From Mycolicibacterium arabiense (lineage in GTDB: Bacteria > Actinomycetota > Actinomycetes > Mycobacteriales > Mycobacteriaceae), in contig NZ_AP022593.1 of NCBI RefSeq assembly GCF_010731815.2, positions 4,216,001-4,280,000 of the forward strand: a stretch of 64,000 bases of DNA, read 5' to 3'. Shown in pieces: positions 1 through 8,239 of this stretch. The position numbers and the translations under genes are program-made. Numbering within the stretch: position 1 is the stretch's first letter; each line of letters begins with the position of its first letter. The notes beneath the pieces are model-generated. The model was given only the letters and a program-made list of their open reading frames with translations, made no database searches and was not told the origin of the DNA.

Positions 1-1067
1 AGTTGGGGAGGGCGTTCGCCAGGCGCCCACGTCACGTGATCGAAGGTCGACAGCCGACCGAGATCGCTGACCGACAGGCGAATTCGGCCGGACGCGTCGT
101 ACGTCGTCGGCGGTAGACCCGTCTCGCCCCTGCCGACCAGAGACTTGGCCTCGGCCATCAGCAGCACCACGAGCGGCCATCCGGAGTCGTAGACGCGACG
201 CACCAGGGCGGCGACCTCCGCGGGGGATGCGGACCACGGTAGGCGCATCGGCATGGCCACCGCGAAATTGCCCTGCGACTGCTGGAACTCGGGCGCGAGG
301 TAGCGCCTGCAGTTCATCAGCATCATGAACCGGTCGTCGATCTGGGCCCCGGTCGCCCGCAGCGCTGCCCGCCAGAGTGCGACGGTGACCGAGGCGGTGG
401 TGGCGCCGGGCGCGTTCGCCTTGGTCCAGGACCGCACCTCGGCCACCGCCGCAGGCGGCAGATACGCAGTGGCGCTTCGGTTGTGGTCCTGCCAGCGCTC
501 GATCGACCGGGTGGGCCGATCGCCGGCGTCGGTCTTGTTCTCGGAGCGCAGGCGGGCGATGTCGCGCATCGCCCCGGGGTGAGCGCGCAAGTGCCGCGTC
601 ACCGCACGCCGCGTGGCACCGGGTGGAAGACCCTGTGCCAGTGACCCCGACCGCGCATCGTCGACTTCGCCGCTCAGCGCCGACAGCAGTGCCACGCCCA
701 ACTGTCCATCGCCGACCCCGTGCGAGTAGTCCACCACGACGTGGTCGCCGGTGAGCAACGCGTCGAGTGGTCGCTGCGGGCCCGGTTGGTGCCGAACCGT
801 GGTCAACAGTGCACCCAGGTCCGCGGTCGGCAGGTCGTCGCGGCGGTGCACCCGCTCACCGACGCCGTTGTCGCTGGCCCACTTTCGATCGGTCGGCGAC
901 GGCTGCAGCGCGAGTCGAGCACGCGGGTGTGCCCCCGCTGCCGCCAGTACGGCGCGCGCCCGGTCGACGTCGAGGCCAGCCACCGGACCCACGGTGGCCA
1001 CGGTGCGACTCGGGGCGAGCGCCCGGTCGAGCACCGTCGAGCGGTACCAGCGGTCAGACGGTGGCAT
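1..1067 (-). CDS. Condensation/PapA-like acyltransferase, 3' end outside window
   Basis: The minus-strand frame opening with ATG at 1065-1067 stays open for 355 codons to the window edge, so the C-terminus is missing. The protein begins MPPSDRWYRS and carries an HGVGDG motif near residue 118. This is the HxxxDG catalytic signature of the chloramphenicol-acetyltransferase/condensation/PapA/WS-DGAT fold, in which His is the general base for acyl transfer to a hydroxyl. Its start lies inside the end of the preceding glycosyltransferase gene (14-bp overlap), so the two are probably translationally coupled. As the most promoter-distal visible gene of the polysaccharide locus it may acylate the sugar polymer or a precursor; that role is inferred. 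Acyl donor and acceptor cannot be told from the sequence. Confidence 0.75.
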   Translation of the reverse strand, partial: MPPSDRWYRSTVLDRALAPSRTVATVGPVAGLDVDRARAVLAAAGAHPRARLALQPSPTDRKWASDNGVGERVHRRDDLPTADLGALLTTVRHQPGPQRPLDALLTGDHVVVDYSHGVGDGQLGVALLSALSGEVDDARSGSLAQGLPPGATRRAVTRHLRAHPGAMRDIARLRSENKTDAGDRPTRSIERWQDHNRSATAYLPPAAVAEVRSWTKANAPGATTASVTVALWRAALRATGAQIDDRFMMLMNCRRYLAPEFQQSQGNFAVAMPMRLPWSASPAEVAALVRRVYDSGWPLVVLLMAEAKSLVGRGETGLPPTTYDASGRIRLSVSDLGRLSTFDHVTWAPGERPPQ

Positions 1068-2163
1068 CGACGACCTCTTGCATGCGTCGACGGAAGGTGT
1101 CGCGGGAGAAGCCCTCCGCCCAGGCGCGGATTCGCGTCGCATCGAACTGCGACGGGTCGAAATCGCGCATGGCGGAGGCGAAGCCCTCGGCGACCTGCCG
1201 GTCCGAACCCTTGGCCACGTGCAGTCCGGTGACGCCCGGCACGACGGTGTCGACGGCACCGCCTTCGTCGAGGGCGATCACCGGTGTACCGGTTGCCATC
1301 GATTCGACGGGCACGATGCCGAAGTCCTCGACCCCGGGCATCAACAGGGCACGGGTACGGCGGTGCAGATCCAGCAATCGATCGTGTGAGACCCGGCCGA
1401 GGAACGTCGTCTTCGGCCCGGCGATCTCCCGACACGTCTTCATCGCGCGCCCGTCACCGGCGACCACCAGGGGAACGTCGGCGAGCCGCGCTGCCTCGAT
1501 CGCCAGGTCGGGCCGTTTGTAGGCCACCAGTCGGCCGGCGAGCAGGAAGAAGTCCTCGCGTTCGATGCCGGGGTCGGGCGTGAACCCCTGGGTGTCGACG
1601 GGCGGATGCACCACCACGGCCTCGCGGTTCCACCACTCCGAGATGCGTTGTGCCACCGCCGAGGAATTCGCGACGACGGTGTGCAGCCGTGGGGCGGCCT
1701 TGGTCTCGCCGCGGCGGGCGATGGCCGCCAGTCCGGTCAGGATGGCCGCACCCAGGGCTCCGCCGCCCTCACCCGCGCGCAGCGAGGCATCCCACGCCCA
1801 GCGGGCCGGGCTGTGCACGTAGGCGATGACCGGGGCGTCGGTCGCGAACACCGACTGGGTGGCGAAGGCGTGATGGCTGGCGATCACGGCCTGCACGTCA
1901 CCGATCGGGAGTCGTCGAAATGCGCTCGGCATCAACGGCATCACCGGTGCGTAGGACTTCTCCCGCAACACCCGGCGGTAGATCGGGTTGAGCCACGTCG
2001 CGTTCGGCGGCCGGCTCAGCCCGGGGGAGACGCCTTCGGGCCGGACGATGCTGGCGTACACCTCGGCGCCGGGCCACTGCAGCGCCAGCTGCTCGACGAC
2101 GTGCTCGGACCCGGCCACTTCCGTGAAGCGTTCGTGGACGATGGCGATGCGCTCAGCGGTCAT
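1054..2163 (-). CDS. GT4-family glycosyltransferase
   Basis: This 369-residue protein has a GT-B, GT4-type architecture. The N-terminal domain starts IAIVHERF with a GSE motif near residue 18. The C-terminal nucleotide-sugar domain has LLAGRLVAYKRPDLAI and the E-x7-E signature EDFGIVPVE, whose glutamates contact the donor in retaining GT4 enzymes. The N-terminus resembles WbaZ-type mannosyl- or galactosyltransferases, but the sugar cannot be assigned. The ATG overlaps the end of the Wzz-like gene by 11 bp and its own 3' end overlaps the acyltransferase start, so it belongs to the same transcript. It probably adds one residue of the repeat unit on the cytoplasmic face. Confidence 0.85.
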   Translation of the reverse strand: MTAERIAIVHERFTEVAGSEHVVEQLALQWPGAEVYASIVRPEGVSPGLSRPPNATWLNPIYRRVLREKSYAPVMPLMPSAFRRLPIGDVQAVIASHHAFATQSVFATDAPVIAYVHSPARWAWDASLRAGEGGGALGAAILTGLAAIARRGETKAAPRLHTVVANSSAVAQRISEWWNREAVVVHPPVDTQGFTPDPGIEREDFFLLAGRLVAYKRPDLAIEAARLADVPLVVAGDGRAMKTCREIAGPKTTFLGRVSHDRLLDLHRRTRALLMPGVEDFGIVPVESMATGTPVIALDEGGAVDTVVPGVTGLHVAKGSDRQVAEGFASAMRDFDPSQFDATRIRAWAEGFSRDTFRRRMQEVVDATV

Positions 2164-3409
2164 GGTGGTTGGCCTGATTCAGTTCGGTGTTCTCGGTCGG
2201 GGACGCCGCGGGGGCGCTCTTCGCGCGACGCCGGTCGTGCCGGCCCGCGCGCTGCAGCACCAGGTTTCGCGGCACGTGCAGGTTCGCCAACTGGCGCAGT
2301 GCGCGTTCGGCCGCCGCGCGATCGGTTCCGGTGACCGACACCACCACGACGGCGGTGCCCGCGGCCCCGGCGTTGACCCGCTGCCACCACGGGCTGGCCA
2401 GTGGCGCGTCGAAGAGCGTGCGGAAGCGGCCGCGGTCGGCATCCCGCGCCGAGGTGAGAGACGGTGGTGCGGCGGCATGTTCGCCGACGAGCAGCAGTGC
2501 GGGTCTGCCGTCGCGGATCGCCTGCACCAACTTGGCCGACGTCAGCGGGTCGAGTTCGCCCGCGGGCACCGTGGACGGGTCGAAGTGTGCGCCGTAGCGG
2601 CGGGCGACCCGCCTCGCCCAGGTTCGGTTGGGTCTCTTGCCGATCCGGCTGCGCCACGCCACGATCAGTTCGGCGACGACGATCAGCGTCACCACACCGG
2701 CGACGAGTCCTTCGGACACGGGTTGAGGCGACACCGGCGACGTGTCCTGGGCTGGGCTCGCCAGCAGCGTCAGCGTGTCGCCGCCAGAATTCTGCAACGT
2801 CGCCAATTGTCCTCGCAGTTCGGCGAGTTGACGGTCCGACTCGGGCCTGGCCGGGTCCTCGGGCAGCAGCGTCGCGTTGCGCGCCTCCTCGGCACCGATG
2901 GTCGCCTGGATCTGGTCGAGCTGCGCGCTGATCTCGCGACTGTGGTTGGCGAACGCGGCCTGGCTGACCGTCACGACCATGGAACGGGCGATCTGCTCGG
3001 CGAGTTCGGGTGAATCGGCCGTCGCGGTGAAGATCAGGATCTGTGGCGCCGGTCCCTTGGACAGTTCGACGTGCTCGCTCAGGGTCTGTGCGTCCCAGTC
3101 GGTGTCCACCTCGGAGAGCACCTGGTCGAGCACCGTGGTGTCCTGGGCGAGACCCATGAACGGTGCACGCATCTGCTCGACGAACGCGTCGCCGGGCACC
3201 AGTTCACCCGATGGCGTGATCTCGGTGACCAGATTGGCGGCATATTCCCTCTCGGCGAACGTCGTTCGCAAGGCGAAGACGAGTCCGCCGACGAGCAGCG
3301 CCACGACGAGTGCGGGCACCAGTGCGCGTGCGAATTCGCGCAGGTGTCCTGCCAGGTCGACGGGCGGCGGTACGTCACCCCGGTGCACCGGGTCCTCCAC
3401 GGTCACCAA
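2153..3409 (-). CDS. Wzz-like chain-length determinant, no kinase motif
   Basis: This 418-residue protein has two membrane segments (about residues 30-48 and 228-248). They enclose an extracytoplasmic part with a helical, Gln/Glu/Ala-rich stretch near 165-210, the layout of Wzz/co-polymerase proteins that set polymer length. After the second membrane segment there is a cytoplasmic domain of about 170 residues. I see no Walker A motif or tyrosine cluster in it, so it is not an obvious BY-kinase. The start is TTG at 3409, or more likely GTG at 3406 (MTVEDP). Neighbours are a glycoside hydrolase upstream (about 120 bp gap) and an overlapping glycosyltransferase downstream. The role is inferred from topology and context. 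Confidence 0.7.
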   Translation of the reverse strand: MVTVEDPVHRGDVPPPVDLAGHLREFARALVPALVVALLVGGLVFALRTTFAEREYAANLVTEITPSGELVPGDAFVEQMRAPFMGLAQDTTVLDQVLSEVDTDWDAQTLSEHVELSKGPAPQILIFTATADSPELAEQIARSMVVTVSQAAFANHSREISAQLDQIQATIGAEEARNATLLPEDPARPESDRQLAELRGQLATLQNSGGDTLTLLASPAQDTSPVSPQPVSEGLVAGVVTLIVVAELIVAWRSRIGKRPNRTWARRVARRYGAHFDPSTVPAGELDPLTSAKLVQAIRDGRPALLLVGEHAAAPPSLTSARDADRGRFRTLFDAPLASPWWQRVNAGAAGTAVVVVSVTGTDRAAAERALRQLANLHVPRNLVLQRAGRHDRRRAKSAPAASPTENTELNQANHHDR

Positions 3410-3530
3410 CCGGACTCCTTCGGTTGCCCGGGTGCAGTGTTGCGGCCCGAGGTGTCGTCGACGTGGGATCCCGATGCTACCGAGATCGTCCGCGGGATAT
3501 GGCTAACCGCACGGATCGGTTCGCAAACTC

Positions 3531-4625
3531 TCACGCGCCCGCCTCCCCGAATCCGCGGACCACGTCGTAGGCGGGCTTCGGAGTGAAGTCGCGCCGCAGG
3601 ATGCCGAAGTTCTGTTCGGTGTCGGCGGCGTCGGATCCACTGTCGCGCATGCCGTACACGTAGGCGGCGCCTATCCACGGCGTGTTCTCCGCGACCGCGA
3701 GCAACTGGCGCAGCGTGTCGGCCTGTACGGCGTCGGTCACCGCGCGTCGGCCGGTTCCGGTCGGTGCACCGCACTCGGTGATCCACACCGTCTTCGACGA
3801 GTCGCCGCCGTCGACCATCACGGTGCGCATGTCCCACATCCGCTGCGCGGTGTTCCATGCCGCCGTGCTGGGATCGTCGGGCAGTGCGGGGTAGCTGTAT
3901 GGGTGGATCGCGAACGCGTCGAAGTACCGGTTCGAGCCGTTGGCGTACATCCCCCGCAGGAAGGTCAGGGGCGCGATGTCCCGACCATTGTCCTCGGCCG
4001 GTGCCAGGCCGCCCGAGAGGATCGTCGCGTCCGAATCGACGGCCTTGATCGCGCGGCTGGCGGCGGCGAGCAACAGGCCGTACCGGGCGGGGTCGGGCTT
4101 GGGCTTGAAGTAGTTGACGGTGTTGGGCTCGTTCCAGACCTCCCACACCGAGATGCGGGATCCGTAGCGCCGCGCCGCCGCGCCCGCGAACGCCGCGAAG
4201 GACTCGGGATCGGTCGGCGCGAAGTACCCGCCGCTGGCGTCCGGGTGGTCGGAGGCCCAGTCGGGCGCGTAGGTGACGAGGCCGAGCGGACAGAGGCCGC
4301 GGCCGCTGACCGCGTCGACCACCCTGTCGACGTCGGACCAGTCCATGCTGCCCTGCCGGGGTTCGACACGGGTCCAGTCGACGTCGATGCGCATCGACCA
4401 CATCCCCGCCGCCGTGACGCGATCGAGCAGCGTCGCCAGGTCGTCGTCGGACATGGTCAAGACGTCGGAGCCCTGGGCGGCCCCGACGCGTCCCTTGGCA
4501 GTGGCGGCGCCGCAGTCGGAGGCGTCGTCGGCCCGCGCGACGTTCAGCAGCTCGAGGCCGACGACCATCGTCAGCACGACACCGAGTGCCAGCGCCATGC
4601 GCCGGATCTCAGGACGCCAGCGCAT
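3531..4625 (-). CDS. Secreted or membrane-anchored clan-A glycoside hydrolase
   Basis: The 364-residue product starts MRWRPEIRRM followed by a hydrophobic segment ending ARA, a signal peptide or anchor. The body is a (beta/alpha)8 hydrolase of the GH5/GH39 type. VWEVWNEPN supplies the acid/base glutamate (the NEP motif), and VWITECGAPTG carries the probable nucleophile glutamate about 120 residues later. The chosen ATG (4623-4625) overlaps the 3' end of the upstream glycosyltransferase by 17 bp; ATG at 4598 is an alternative but loses the basic N-region. Hydrolases in Wzy loci often trim or release the nascent polymer. The bond cleaved is unknown. Confidence 0.8.
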   Translation of the reverse strand: MRWRPEIRRMALALGVVLTMVVGLELLNVARADDASDCGAATAKGRVGAAQGSDVLTMSDDDLATLLDRVTAAGMWSMRIDVDWTRVEPRQGSMDWSDVDRVVDAVSGRGLCPLGLVTYAPDWASDHPDASGGYFAPTDPESFAAFAGAAARRYGSRISVWEVWNEPNTVNYFKPKPDPARYGLLLAAASRAIKAVDSDATILSGGLAPAEDNGRDIAPLTFLRGMYANGSNRYFDAFAIHPYSYPALPDDPSTAAWNTAQRMWDMRTVMVDGGDSSKTVWITECGAPTGTGRRAVTDAVQADTLRQLLAVAENTPWIGAAYVYGMRDSGSDAADTEQNFGILRRDFTPKPAYDVVRGFGEAGA

Positions 4626-5691
4626 GCAGCATCGCCGGAATGGTCGCGTTGACGTCGTGGTGCGCGGCGACGTACGCCCGCGCCGCGTCGCCCACCGAGC
4701 GGCGCAGTTCGGCGTCGTCGAGCACCCGTTGAATTGCCGCCGCGAGCGCCGCCGCATCTCCGGCCGGGTAGGGCACACCCGCACCGCCTGCAAGGAACTC
4801 GCTGGTGCCGCCGTGGTCGCTGCCCACCACGGGCAGTCCGTGGGACATCGCCTCGAGGACGTTGAGCGGACCGGCTTCGGGGAGCACGCTGGCGGACACC
4901 ACGACGTCCCACCCTGCCATCGCGGCCGCCGGGTCGACGTGACCGAGGAAGCGCACCCGCCCCGCCAGATCGGGTGCGGTGGCCCGCGCTTCGAGTTCGG
5001 CGACGTAGCCCGCGTCGCCGGGAAAGCTGCCGCCTGCCAGCTCGAGTTCGACGTGCGGCAGCCGCGCGACGGCATCGAGCAGGACGCGGTGGCCCTTCCA
5101 TGGCGTCAGCAGGGCGAGCATGCCGACCACCGGCGGCGAGTGCAGATCGCCGCCCAGGCGGGGTACGGGCCACGGTACGCCGTTGTGTGCCACGACGACG
5201 GGAAAGCCCATGGTGCGCAACGGGTCCGCGGTGGCTTCGGACACCGCGACGGCCTTGCGGATGGCGGGCTTGCCGATGGTCGTGACGGCCCGCTGCTTGC
5301 CGTTCACGACCGTGTCGTGCACCAGCCAGGACGCGCTGGAACGGCCGCCGCCGACGCGGACCGCGGGCAGCGCGAACAGGGAGTTGACGATGGTGACGGT
5401 TTCGCGGCGACGGATCAGCGGCCGCAGGATCCGGCCCGCCCGCATCCAGCGTCCCAGCAGCCGCCCCGCGCCTACGACGCGGGCGACGCCCGACTCGCCG
5501 CCGAGACCCAGCGGCGGCAGCTCGACGTGCGCCACTGCTTCGGGCAGCCGTTCGGCTAGCGGGCCGGTCGGGCAGGCGACCGTGACGGGCCGTCCTTCGC
5601 CGACCGCCGCCGCGACGAGGTGCAGCAGAACCTTCTCCGCTCCAGACACGTTGCCGGTGTGCGCGACGAACAGCAGCGGCGACGCGGTCAT
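4609..5691 (-). CDS. GT4-family glycosyltransferase
   Basis: This 360-residue protein starts MTASPLLFVAHTGNVSGAEK; the glycine-rich GAEK turn is typical of the N-terminal domain of GT4 enzymes. The C-terminal domain shows MLALLTPWKGH and an E-x7-E type signature (LPEAGPLNVLEAMSHGLPVV), which binds the nucleotide-sugar donor. Start and upstream stop share ATGA at 5688-5691, giving tight coupling with the flippase gene. It is expected on the cytoplasmic side of the membrane, building the lipid-linked repeat unit. Donor sugar is unknown. Confidence 0.88.
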   Translation of the reverse strand: MTASPLLFVAHTGNVSGAEKVLLHLVAAAVGEGRPVTVACPTGPLAERLPEAVAHVELPPLGLGGESGVARVVGAGRLLGRWMRAGRILRPLIRRRETVTIVNSLFALPAVRVGGGRSSASWLVHDTVVNGKQRAVTTIGKPAIRKAVAVSEATADPLRTMGFPVVVAHNGVPWPVPRLGGDLHSPPVVGMLALLTPWKGHRVLLDAVARLPHVELELAGGSFPGDAGYVAELEARATAPDLAGRVRFLGHVDPAAAMAGWDVVVSASVLPEAGPLNVLEAMSHGLPVVGSDHGGTSEFLAGGAGVPYPAGDAAALAAAIQRVLDDAELRRSVGDAARAYVAAHHDVNATIPAMLHALAS

Positions 5692-7187
5692 GTCGACTTC
5701 CTCCGCATCGGCAGGGGGACTCCGACGAGCAGGCGCAGTGCATAGGCCAGACCGACCAGGACGGCCACCGCTACCACGGACACCAGCGGCCACAGCCCGG
5801 GAAGACGGTCGACCACGGCGGTGCCCGCCGCCGACAGCACCACGACGAGTGCGACGAGCACCGCGAGCTGTCGCAGCGGCAGCAGGCCACCGACGGGCAT
5901 CGTGCGGTGGATGACGACCCATAGCAGCGTCACGGCCACGGCCCACGTGACCACCGTCGAGATCGCCGCGCCGTCGTAGGACAGCCGCGGGATCAGGATC
6001 AGGTTGAGCGCGACGTTGACGGTGAGGCCCACCACCGCGACCCACGGGTAGCTGCGCTGCTTGCCCGCGGCGGTGAGCAGGAAGATGCCGAGGATGATCA
6101 GGGCGGTGAGTGCGGCCCCGACCACCAGCAGGCGGGCGGCCGACGCCGATGGTGCGAAGCGTTCGCCGTACAGGAGGCGGATGAGCGGCTCGGCGGACGG
6201 CCAGAACGCCACCACGCACACGGCGCCGCCGAGGCCGAACAACGTTGCCGCGGTGCGCGTCCGCTCCCGGAAGGCGTCGAGATCCGCCGGCCAGGCGGCC
6301 ACCAGCAGCGTGCTGATCGGCGCGGCCGCAGCAAGCGCGAAGGTGTCGATGACGTCGGAGAACTTGTAGCCGATCGAGTAGAGGCCGACGGCGTCGTAGG
6401 TGTCCATCAGGCTCAGCATCAGGATGTCGATCTTCATCATCGCGACGGTGAGCGCGAAGCCGATCGCCAGCGGAACGGCCTCGACCAGCATGGGTTTCCA
6501 GCGCCGGGGGTCCAGGTGACGCGACGGTGAGATGCCGACGGATTCGCGGGTCACGCCGAAGCCCTTGACCACGAGCTTGAACAGCTCGTTGGCGACCACG
6601 GGCAGCACGAAGATCAGCAGTGCCGGAGCGAAGACCGCTGCCGCAATGGTGAGCGCGAGTTGCAACACCTGCCCGAGACCTTCGGCAACGGCGACCAGCG
6701 ACATCCGGTGTCTGCTCTGGAACAGCACCGTCAGCGCATGGCTCGGCGTGGCCAGCACCACCACGAGGCCCGCCACGGCGGTGGCCACCACGACCTCGGT
6801 GGGGTAGCGCAGCAATACCACGTAACCGACGGCGAAGACGTAGCCCACCAAGCCGAGCACGGTACGCAGGGCGATGAACGACGATGCGGTGCGGGCGATC
6901 TCGTCGCGATCGGCACCGATCAGGTGGGCGAGCACCACGCGGCCGACGCCGAGGTCGGTGACGATCGACATGACGCCGAGCAGCGCGAAGACGAAGCTGA
7001 ACTGACCCCATTCCTCCGAGGAGAGGGAGCGGGCGACGACCACGCTGCCCACCCAGCCGAGTGCGGCCACGACGACGCGGCTGGCCAGGACCATCATCGT
7101 GGCGCGTGCGGCAGCCCGAGGATCGGCGGCGACCTCGCGGTAGTCGGTGACGGGTTCGGCGCCCTCGGCGATCGGGTCGTCGGTCAC
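5688..7187 (-). CDS. Wzx-type polysaccharide flippase
   Basis: This 499-residue polytopic protein has about 12-14 predicted membrane helices and the fold pattern of the MOP superfamily (Wzx/RfbX lipid-linked oligosaccharide flippases). A WGQFSFVFALLGV-type first helix follows a basic, Ala-rich N-terminus. It would move undecaprenyl-linked repeat units to the periplasmic face for the polymerase. The start is GTG at 7185-7187, which shares GTGA with the stop of the upstream glycosyltransferase. Its position between two glycosyltransferases and near a Wzy-like gene supports the call. Confidence 0.87.
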   Translation of the reverse strand: MTDDPIAEGAEPVTDYREVAADPRAAARATMMVLASRVVVAALGWVGSVVVARSLSSEEWGQFSFVFALLGVMSIVTDLGVGRVVLAHLIGADRDEIARTASSFIALRTVLGLVGYVFAVGYVVLLRYPTEVVVATAVAGLVVVLATPSHALTVLFQSRHRMSLVAVAEGLGQVLQLALTIAAAVFAPALLIFVLPVVANELFKLVVKGFGVTRESVGISPSRHLDPRRWKPMLVEAVPLAIGFALTVAMMKIDILMLSLMDTYDAVGLYSIGYKFSDVIDTFALAAAAPISTLLVAAWPADLDAFRERTRTAATLFGLGGAVCVVAFWPSAEPLIRLLYGERFAPSASAARLLVVGAALTALIILGIFLLTAAGKQRSYPWVAVVGLTVNVALNLILIPRLSYDGAAISTVVTWAVAVTLLWVVIHRTMPVGGLLPLRQLAVLVALVVVLSAAGTAVVDRLPGLWPLVSVVAVAVLVGLAYALRLLVGVPLPMRRKST

Positions 7188-8239
7188 AGTGGCGCCCCGG
7201 CATCGCGGCAGGCCTTGATGGACAGTTCCGTGGTCCGGTGCCACGTCATCGTCGCGGCGGCCTGCAAGGCCTTGGCGCGCAGATCGTCCCGCGCGGCGGG
7301 GTCGCACAGCAGCGGACGCATCGCCGCGACCCAGTCGGCCAGGCGCGACGACTTCGGCAGGACGGCACCGTCACCCACTACCTGTGGCAGTGCGCCCACC
7401 GCACTGGCCACTACGGCCGCACCGCACGCCATCGCCTCCACGGGGGGCAGTCCGAACCCCTCGTACTTCGAGGCGTAGGCCGTGATCGTGGCCATGTGGT
7501 ACAGCGCGGGAAGGTCTTCGACGTCGACGTAGCCCAGCCCGACCGCCGTGCGAGGTGCGGCGGGTCCGGTGGATCCGGCGCCCGCGAGCACGCAGGGCAC
7601 GTCGAGTGCCGCTGCAGCCTCGGCGACCAGCGCCACGTCCTTACGCGGCTCCACCGTGCCCACCTGGAGGACGAACCGGTTGGGTAGACCATATTTCGCA
7701 CGCACCGCGGCGATCTGGCGGGCCTCGGGTGGCCGTGCCCAGCACGCGGGAGCCAGTTCGACCACGGTGGAGTCGCGGCCGCTGATCGCCTTGATGCGTT
7801 CGGCGGTGAACTGTGACACCGCGAGCAGCAGGTCTGCCTTCCGCAGCGCATGGCTGACGAGACGCCGCTCGCCTGCCGCGCGGAACCTGGTGGAGGCCGA
7901 TGGCATGTCGAACACCGAGAGGTCGTGCACGGTGGCGATCGTGAAGGCATGGGTCGCGACGGGCAGATCGACGTCCAAGGCATGAAAGGCCTGGCAGGAG
8001 AACGTCGGAAAGCTGCCGAGGACGGCACGGACGGCGCCGGAGGACACCGGTCGGGTTACGGGGCGCACCTCGCCGGGCAAGTCGTCGACGGCGTCGCGCT
8101 GCACGACGGCGGCGATCTCGGCGTCGGGCAGGAGCGCGGGGACCTCTCTCAGGTACTCGCGGATGTAGGTCTGTACCCCGCTGCCGCCGGGCCGGAGAGC
8201 GAGCGCTCCGTAGACGCATCGTGCTGCGCTGCTGCGCAT
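7184..8239 (-). CDS. GT4-family glycosyltransferase (mannosyltransferase-like)
   Basis: This 351-residue GT-B enzyme has an N-terminal GSGVQTYIREYL motif and an FVLQVGTVEPRKD donor-domain entry. The E-x7-E signature is EGFGLPPVEAM, followed by GAAVVASAVGALPQV. This pattern is common in WbdB/RfaB-like mannosyl- and galactosyltransferases. I chose ATG 8237-8239 because GGGGG lies about eight bases upstream. This start lies 91 bp inside the end of the polymerase gene, an unusually long same-strand overlap; a later start would shorten the conserved N-terminus. Substrate is unknown. Confidence 0.83.
   Translation of the reverse strand: MRSSAARCVYGALALRPGGSGVQTYIREYLREVPALLPDAEIAAVVQRDAVDDLPGEVRPVTRPVSSGAVRAVLGSFPTFSCQAFHALDVDLPVATHAFTIATVHDLSVFDMPSASTRFRAAGERRLVSHALRKADLLLAVSQFTAERIKAISGRDSTVVELAPACWARPPEARQIAAVRAKYGLPNRFVLQVGTVEPRKDVALVAEAAAALDVPCVLAGAGSTGPAAPRTAVGLGYVDVEDLPALYHMATITAYASKYEGFGLPPVEAMACGAAVVASAVGALPQVVGDGAVLPKSSRLADWVAAMRPLLCDPAARDDLRAKALQAAATMTWHRTTELSIKACRDAGAPL

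Noticed and set aside
4609..7203. An 864-codon minus-strand open frame spanning the glycosyltransferase and flippase region
   Set aside because: Only the last 360 codons match a glycosyltransferase; the upstream part is an Arg-rich frame antiphase to the flippase, which has clear membrane helices in its own frame.
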